Part shown: piece by piece, positions 48,613 through 53,141 of the stretch | Numbering within the stretch: the first letter of the stretch is position 1 | How the letters are laid out: every line of letters begins with the position of its first letter | NCBI GenBank assembly: GCA_034433615.1 | Contig: DAOUAJ010000135.1 | Coordinates: 1-53,141, forward strand | DNA from: DAOUAJ01 sp034433615 | Lineage (GTDB): Bacteria; Chloroflexota; Anaerolineae; DUEN01 | DNA: 53,141 bases | Direction of reading: 5' to 3' | Notes under the pieces: generated by a model | Told to the model about the DNA's origin: nothing | Seen by the model: the letters and a program-made list of their open reading frames with translations, nothing else | Database searches by the model: none | Made by a program: the position numbers and the translations under genes

Positions 48613-50055
48613 GTGCAGCGAGGAGTTGCCGTGCAGGGGCAAGTGACCGTGGAAGAGGTGCGCGCCTGGCTGGCCCAGGGCCAGGGGGAGACCATCGCGT
48701 TTGCTCCGATCAGCAGTTCACCCCGCAAGCTGGCGGAGACGCTGGTCGCCCTGGCCAATGCTCACGGCGGCGTCCTCCTCATCGGCGTGGGCGGGCGTGG
48801 CCTGGCGACTACAGGCAGCGCGCCCGAGAGAGCCCGCCGCTTCGCCGATGTGCGGGAGCGCGCCCTGGCCGCCACCTTGCTGCCCGATCCTCCCTTGATC
48901 GTTCCCTGGCCCGCTGTGGTCACCGTGGATGGCGAGCCAGTGTGTGTCGTCACAGTGCCAGCGGGCCTCCCCCACGTTTACAGCCTGAGGGGGCAGTTTT
49001 TGACGCGCACGGGCGCCCACAACCGGCCGCTGACGGCTCCTGAGCTGCGCCGTCTGCTCCTGGACCGCGGTGAGGCGGGGTTCGAGGCGCTGCCTGCCCC
49101 TGACGCCACCCTGGACGATCTGGACATGGAGGCTGTGGCCCGCTACATGGGGCCTGAAGGCAAGCAGCAGGAGGGCTTCACTTCCGATGATCTCAACATG
49201 GCTCTGCTCACGCGCGGCTGCCTGATGCGCCAGGGGGACGGCGCACTGGTGCCCACCTATGCCGGCATCCTTCTCTTCGGCCGCAGGCCTGAACAGTTTG
49301 TGCATTCCGCGGAGATCATCGCCGTGCGGTACGCCGGCCCGGACATGGGGGACGAGTTCGTGCGCGAGGATATCCGTGGCCCCCTCAGCGAGCAGATCCG
49401 TCGAGCGGAGGCATTTGTGGCCGCCAACATGCGCCGGGGCATGCGCATCGCCGGGCTGGCGCGCGAGGAACGCACGGAGTACCCGTTGCCCGTGGTGCGT
49501 GAGGCCATCGTCAACGCGGTGGCCCATCGCGACTATAGCATTCGCGGCGATAGCATTCGCGTCCTCATGTTCAGTGACCGCATGGAGGTCTACTCACCGG
49601 GCCGCTTGCCCGGCCACGTCACACTGGACAACCTGGTGAGCGAGCGCTTCTCTCGCAACGAGGCCATCGTGCAGGTCCTCTCCGACCTGGGGTTCATCGA
49701 GCGGCTGGGGTACGGGATTGATCGCATGATCCGAACCATGGAGCAGGAGGGGCTGCCGGCGCCGCGCTTCGAGGAGACGGCAGCCGGTTTTCGGGTGACG
49801 CTGATCGGGCACGGCAGTCAGTTGATCAGTCCGGCCCCGGAGACTCAGCGCTGGGGTAACGTCTTGTTGAACTCGCGCCAGGAGAAAGCGTTGGCGTATC
49901 TGAGCGAGCATGGCCGCATCACCAACTCAGAGATGCGGGCGCTCTTCCCCGAGGTTTCCGACGAGACCATCCGCCGCGATCTCTCTGATCTGGTGGACAA
50001 AGGGCTGCTCCTCAAGATCGGCGAAAAACGCGCGACGTATTACATTATCAAATGA
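48613..50055 (+). CDS. AlbA_2 plus RecG-C-like ATP-binding regulator, AlbA_2 active site altered
   Basis: A 480-aa protein. Residues ~25-130 are an AlbA_2 (Schlafen-like) domain: RKLAETLVALANAHGGVLLI. The usual EFK at its start is AFA here (GETIAFAP), so nuclease or ATPase residues may be lost. Residues ~280-400 form a GHKL-type ATP-binding domain of the RecG-C kind (REAIVNAVAHRDYSIRGDSI; GRLPGHVTLDNL). A C-terminal winged helix follows (ITNSEMRALFPEVSDETIRR). Such proteins are usually transcriptional regulators. The GTG at 48613 has GAGGAG eight bases upstream; GTG at 48631 is equally good. A terminator-like hairpin follows at 50098. Confidence 0.85.
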   Translation: MQRGVAVQGQVTVEEVRAWLAQGQGETIAFAPISSSPRKLAETLVALANAHGGVLLIGVGGRGLATTGSAPERARRFADVRERALAATLLPDPPLIVPWPAVVTVDGEPVCVVTVPAGLPHVYSLRGQFLTRTGAHNRPLTAPELRRLLLDRGEAGFEALPAPDATLDDLDMEAVARYMGPEGKQQEGFTSDDLNMALLTRGCLMRQGDGALVPTYAGILLFGRRPEQFVHSAEIIAVRYAGPDMGDEFVREDIRGPLSEQIRRAEAFVAANMRRGMRIAGLAREERTEYPLPVVREAIVNAVAHRDYSIRGDSIRVLMFSDRMEVYSPGRLPGHVTLDNLVSERFSRNEAIVQVLSDLGFIERLGYGIDRMIRTMEQEGLPAPRFEETAAGFRVTLIGHGSQLISPAPETQRWGNVLLNSRQEKALAYLSEHGRITNSEMRALFPEVSDETIRRDLSDLVDKGLLLKIGEKRATYYIIK

Positions 50056-50097
50056 GACAGCCCCTGGCAGACCCTAAGGGTCTGTCATGAAGGAATA

Positions 50098-50147
50098 GCA
50101 TAAGCGAAGAAAGGGGGATGCAAAGGAATTGCGCCCCTTTCTTATGC
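50098..50147 (+). terminator. Hairpin downstream of the AlbA_2 gene
   Basis: GCATAAG, then AAGAAAGGGG, pair with CCCCTTTCTTATGC (50134-50147) around a 17-base loop. A smaller CAGACCC/GGGTCTG palindrome lies just before. No T-run follows, so it may be a palindromic repeat. Confidence 0.5.
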
Positions 50148-50226
50148 CCGTGGAGCGCTCGCTGGCGACTGACGGCCGTCAGGCTACGGGGAACCGCTCA
50201 TGCCGCCAGCGGTGCCAGCGGGGGAT

Positions 50227-50304
50227 GAAAATGCCCCCCCTAACCCCTCAAGCCTAGGGGGAACTGGACTCCCCCCAAAGTTGGGAGGCTGGGGGGGGAT
50301 TTTC
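50227..50304. repeat. MITE-like element with terminal inverted repeats and C/G runs
   Basis: GAAAATGCCCCCCC (50227-50240) and GGGGGGGGATTTTC (50291-50304) are near-perfect 14-bp inverted ends. Inside, CCCCT/AGGGG and CTCCC/GGGAG form two small hairpins. Its right end merges with the start of the 83-bp repeat copy 2. Confidence 0.6.
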
Positions 50305-50382
50305 AGGACAGCTACCCGGCCGGGCCACCGCCCGGCGTTCCGATGGACGAAAATGCCCGGTGCGGTTATTTTCAAAGCAGGA
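50299..50382. repeat. 83-bp dispersed repeat, copy 2
   Basis: This sequence repeats 47399-47481 in the same orientation, about 93% identical. It starts ATTTTCAGGACAGC and ends near CAAAGCAGG. The gap from 50056 to 50556 holds these repeats and no gene; GTTTTGACA at 50401-50409 is promoter-like but lacks a good -10. Confidence 0.8.
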
Positions 50383-50556
50383 CAGACCATAATTGTAAAG
50401 GTTTTGACAGGTACACCTCTAGCCAGCAAGACTACTCTGTGATAGAATTAAACGAGCAAGCGAAGTTCCAGTGCTGGCTCGCGCGTTCGCGATCCAGCAC
50501 ACGGACTGCGCGACCAAAGGTTGAACCGCTGTTTAGGGTGTCAATGGAGATTGGCG

Positions 50557-51432
50557 ATGGCGGTTTCACATCGCGAATCATTCGCGTGGAAAGGGTTGTT
50601 GGCCTGGTTTCTGTCGGTGGTCCTGGCGGCCACCCTTACGGGTACAGGGTCACTGATCCGGCCGCTGGCTGCAGCCCCGGCTGTTGCTCAGCTCTCCATT
50701 GAACCTGTCCCGGTCATGTTGCCCCAGAACGGTTCTGCGGTCTTCGCGGTGCAGATTCGCGAAGTACAAAACCTCTACGGAGTTCAATTAGACTTGCGTT
50801 TTGATCCCGCGATCATGCAGGTCGTGCGCATCGAGCCCGGCACCTTTTTGAGCCCCGACTTCGTCATCGTCCAGCAGATTGACAACAGAGTCGGCGTGGC
50901 AAAGTTGGCCTATACTCAACTCGCGCCTGCTCCCCCCAAGAGCGGGACGGGGGACATAACCCTGATCACCGCCCAGGCGACAGATTGCTTGGGGACCACA
51001 CCACTGCGCCTGGAGAACGTGGTCCTGACGGATCCAGATGGACACGCGGTGAGCCATTCTTTGACAGAGGGTGTCGCCCATAGTGGGCAGAGTCCAGAGA
51101 TAAGCTCCATGACGGGCATTATCTGGTGGGATCAGAACGGTAACGGCATCCAGGAGCTCGACGAACGTCCGCTGGCGGCATGGCCAGTCTATCTCCAACG
51201 CTTCTCGTTGGAATTTGTGGGGCCTATCTACACAACCTATACGGATACAGATGGTGCCTACCTTTTCGACACCCTGGCCTGCGGCCGTTATGGATTGTGG
51301 AGCAGAGACGGTCGGGGAGAGACGGCAGTTCATGTGGTGCGGATTGGGGAAGCGAGCGGCACTGTCAGCGTGGACATCGGGGTGGTCTCTCCGACCAGGT
51401 TCCAGCTTTACCTGCCGACGATCGTTCGTTGA
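50557..51432 (+). CDS. Secreted cohesin-like protein with SdrD-type domain
   Basis: A 291-aa exported protein. The signal segment (residues ~8-40) is followed by a cohesin-like beta domain (~45-165; SIEPVPVMLPQNGSAVFAVQ, then LYGVQLDLRFDPAIMQVV) and an SdrD B-like domain (~185-275; GIIWWDQNGNGIQELDE and TDTDGAYLF). It ends FQLYLPTIVR, the YLPxV-type terminus also seen near the end of the 1036-aa protein. Cohesin-like modules bind other proteins, in cellulosomes dockerins. None is visible here. The ATG at 50557 has GGAG seven bases upstream. It is 121 bases upstream of the glycosidase gene on the same strand. Confidence 0.78.
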   Translation: MAVSHRESFAWKGLLAWFLSVVLAATLTGTGSLIRPLAAAPAVAQLSIEPVPVMLPQNGSAVFAVQIREVQNLYGVQLDLRFDPAIMQVVRIEPGTFLSPDFVIVQQIDNRVGVAKLAYTQLAPAPPKSGTGDITLITAQATDCLGTTPLRLENVVLTDPDGHAVSHSLTEGVAHSGQSPEISSMTGIIWWDQNGNGIQELDERPLAAWPVYLQRFSLEFVGPIYTTYTDTDGAYLFDTLACGRYGLWSRDGRGETAVHVVRIGEASGTVSVDIGVVSPTRFQLYLPTIVR

Positions 51433-51553
51433 GCCTGGCTCGCCGATAGGCGTGAAACGTGTTGCGTATCCCGTATTGAGTCAGGTGCGTGGACGGAACA
51501 CGGAGTACGCACTACGGAGCATAGAACACCCCTTTTCTCCCGGGAGTTGAAAC

Positions 51554-52990
51554 GTGAGGACCTTCACCGAATATCGTCCCCAGTTGCCTGAGCCAGTGTT
51601 GCCTGCCGCGCGAGCAGCCTGGCTTGACCTGTACTGGCGCGCCTGGGAGCTGGCTGTCCAAAACATCCGCCACGGTACCTCTCAGAACGGCTTCGTGGAC
51701 AGTTTCATTGATGCCGCTTTCTCCGAGAACATCTTCCAGTGGGACACCTGCTTCATCGTGATGTTCGCTCGCTATGCCTGGCATCTGCTGCCTGTGGCCC
51801 CTTCCCTGGACAACTTCTACCGCAAGCAGGAAGGCGATGGCTGGATCTGTCGGGAGTATCGGGGGCCGAACGGTGCTCCCATGTTCGCCAAGGGGAGCGC
51901 GGATGCCATCAATCCTCCGCTCTTCGCCTGGGCAGAGTGGGCCCTGCATCAACTGAGCGGGGACACCGGGCGGCTGGCGCGCGTCTGGCCGCACCTCGTT
52001 CAATATGACGCCTGGTTGCGCCTCCATCAGCGTGGCCCTGAGGGCCTCTACTGGTCCTCACGCCTGGGGTGCGGCATGGACAACACCCCCCGCTTCGTGG
52101 CGCGCTGGGTAGACATGTCCGCCCAGCAGGCGTTGAGCGCCCGTTGTCTGGCAATGATCACCCAGGCCATCGGCCAGTCGGCTCATACCGTATCGGCTTA
52201 CCAGGAGGAGCACGCCTTCCTGGCTCGCCAGATCAATCGCTACATGTGGGACGAGGAAGCGGGCGTGTACTGGGACCTGGACGGCAAGCTGGAGCCGTGG
52301 CCGGCGCTCACCATCGCCCCCTTCTGGACCCTCATCGCCGATGTGGTACCGCCCGCCCGGGCCGAACGGCTGGTGGCTCACCTGCACAACCCCGATCGCT
52401 TCTGGCGAGCGCATCCGTTCCCCACTTTGTCGGCTGACCACCCGGCCTATCACCCGGACGGCGGCTACTGGATGGGGGCGGTCTGGGCTCCTACCAACTA
52501 CGCCGTGATCAAAGGGCTGCGCCAGGCAGGCTTCGGCGACCTGGCCCGTGAGGCTACCGTCCGCCATCTGGATCAAATGGCAACCGTGTTACGGCAAACC
52601 GGCACGCTGTGGGAGAACTACGCACCTGACGCGCCACAGCCAGGCCAGCCCGCCCACGGAGATTTTGTGGGATGGTCCGGCGTCGGCCCCATCGCGCTCC
52701 TCATTGAGGAGATCATCGGGTTGGAGGTGGACGCCGCCCGACAGCACGTGCGCTGGCGGCTGGAAGAAGAGCCCTCCGTGGGGCTGCGCAACCTGCACCT
52801 GGGCGACAACACCATCAGCCTGGTGGCCGAGGCCGAGACGGGAGCGGGCATCCTTGTGCACGTGGAAGCCACCCGGCCATTTCATCTGGAGATCAGCACA
52901 CCCTTCACAGAGTTTGTGGAAGAGGTACCGGCCGGTACCAGCCGCTATACCTTGACTCATTTGAATCGCACGGACGTGCGCGCCGCGTGA
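51554..52990 (+). CDS. Glycoside hydrolase, (alpha/alpha)6 barrel, GH37/GH63-like
   Basis: A 478-aa protein. The whole length is a six-hairpin toroid as in trehalases, mannosylglycerate hydrolase and GH63 glucosidases. FSENIFQWDTCFIVMFARYA is the conserved substrate-binding WDT segment; LGCGMDNTPRF carries the likely catalytic Asp, and GTLWENYAPD the likely catalytic Glu; PDGGYWMGAVWAPTNYAVIK is another hallmark. There is no signal peptide, so it probably acts in the cytoplasm. The GTG start has GGGAG seven bases upstream. Substrate is unknown; trehalose- or mannosylglycerate-like osmolytes are possible. Confidence 0.86.
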   Translation: MRTFTEYRPQLPEPVLPAARAAWLDLYWRAWELAVQNIRHGTSQNGFVDSFIDAAFSENIFQWDTCFIVMFARYAWHLLPVAPSLDNFYRKQEGDGWICREYRGPNGAPMFAKGSADAINPPLFAWAEWALHQLSGDTGRLARVWPHLVQYDAWLRLHQRGPEGLYWSSRLGCGMDNTPRFVARWVDMSAQQALSARCLAMITQAIGQSAHTVSAYQEEHAFLARQINRYMWDEEAGVYWDLDGKLEPWPALTIAPFWTLIADVVPPARAERLVAHLHNPDRFWRAHPFPTLSADHPAYHPDGGYWMGAVWAPTNYAVIKGLRQAGFGDLAREATVRHLDQMATVLRQTGTLWENYAPDAPQPGQPAHGDFVGWSGVGPIALLIEEIIGLEVDAARQHVRWRLEEEPSVGLRNLHLGDNTISLVAEAETGAGILVHVEATRPFHLEISTPFTEFVEEVPAGTSRYTLTHLNRTDVRAA

Positions 52991-53035
52991 GCCCTAGAGT
53001 GTGTAGCTCACGACGGTTTAGAAGTGAAATCAGCC

Positions 53036-53062
53036 GTAGGACAAGTTTGAAACTTGTCCTAC
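53036..53062. repeat. Perfect palindrome with one-base loop
   Basis: GTAGGACAAGTTT (53036-53048) pairs with AAACTTGTCCTAC (53050-53062). It lies 45 bases after the glycosidase stop. No T-run follows. The form is that of a dispersed palindromic repeat which may also stop transcription. The remaining ~80 bases show no gene. Confidence 0.65.
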
Positions 53063-53141
53063 TTCACCCACAAACCTACATGAGTCGAGCGTGTTTGAAA
53101 AACGGGTTTGAGCTTACCAACCCGGCTAAAAGCACGGTGCC

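Noticed and set aside
47399..50382. Composite transposon
   Set aside because: No transposase gene or terminal inverted repeats accompany the 83-bp repeats, so only a repeat-flanked cassette can be claimed.

Overview
The window looks like chromosomal DNA of a Chloroflexota bacterium, probably class Anaerolineae or a near relative. This is an inference from gene style, not a database match. The signs are long Thr-Pro (TPTPTP) linkers in secreted proteins, C-termini of the YLPxV type, a DUF3488-type transglutaminase, a YabN-type MazG, LysM-YkuD wall enzymes, an even high G+C with many GTG/TTG starts, and many short dispersed palindromic repeats. Promoters of the TTGACA-17-TATAAT type are easy to see. 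No rRNA, tRNA, CRISPR array, prophage or complete insertion sequence was found.

Layout. 1-2250: the end of a URO-D-family gene, a membrane protein, a gene remnant, and a promoter followed by what looks like a 168-nt structured RNA with paired ends. 2363-7291 (minus): part of a System I cytochrome c maturation operon (CcmI-like zinc ribbon, CcmF, CcmG, CcmH) behind a receiver-cyclase gene split by a one-base frameshift. 7595-9373: an SDR, an FmdB-type zinc ribbon and a small conserved protein. 9540-16968: a secreted protein, a transglutaminase, a Trx-VKOR fusion, a TPR protein, a metallo-hydrolase and a small HTH regulator with an operator-like promoter. 17080-19458: a large protein that resembles a DNA methylase with both catalytic motifs eroded. 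19674-25265: a sugar-nucleotide epimerase, a LysM L,D-transpeptidase, a receiver domain lacking its phosphorylation residues, an IS630-like HTH remnant and MazG.

25454-33318 is the metabolic centre: a bidirectional NAD(P)-linked [NiFe] hydrogenase (HndB-like, HoxE, HoxF, a HoxU enlarged to NuoG size, HoxY, HoxH) with its maturation protease. 39067-42658 (minus) carries three peripheral-arm subunits of complex I (NuoB, fused NuoCD, NuoI) without the membrane subunits. NuoB and NuoI share an unusual repeated charged tail. Between the two clusters lie scrambled remnants of a GxxExxY-type gene, a 1036-aa secreted multidomain protein, an RmlC-like cupin and a TIM-barrel sugar isomerase.

43243-52990: FolC, Lon, a lipoprotein and an AlbA_2/RecG-C-like regulator flanked by 83-bp direct repeats, a cohesin-like secreted protein, and an (alpha/alpha)6 glycosidase.

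The most interesting non-gene signals are the RNA at 2059-2226; a ~119-bp repeat with a conserved hairpin at 32548 and 42779; the 83-bp repeats at 47399 and 50299; and the permuted GxxExxY remnants at 33319-33722. I saw no clear new defence or mobile system. The candidates for undescribed biology are the RNA, the degenerate methylase family and the shared Nuo tails.
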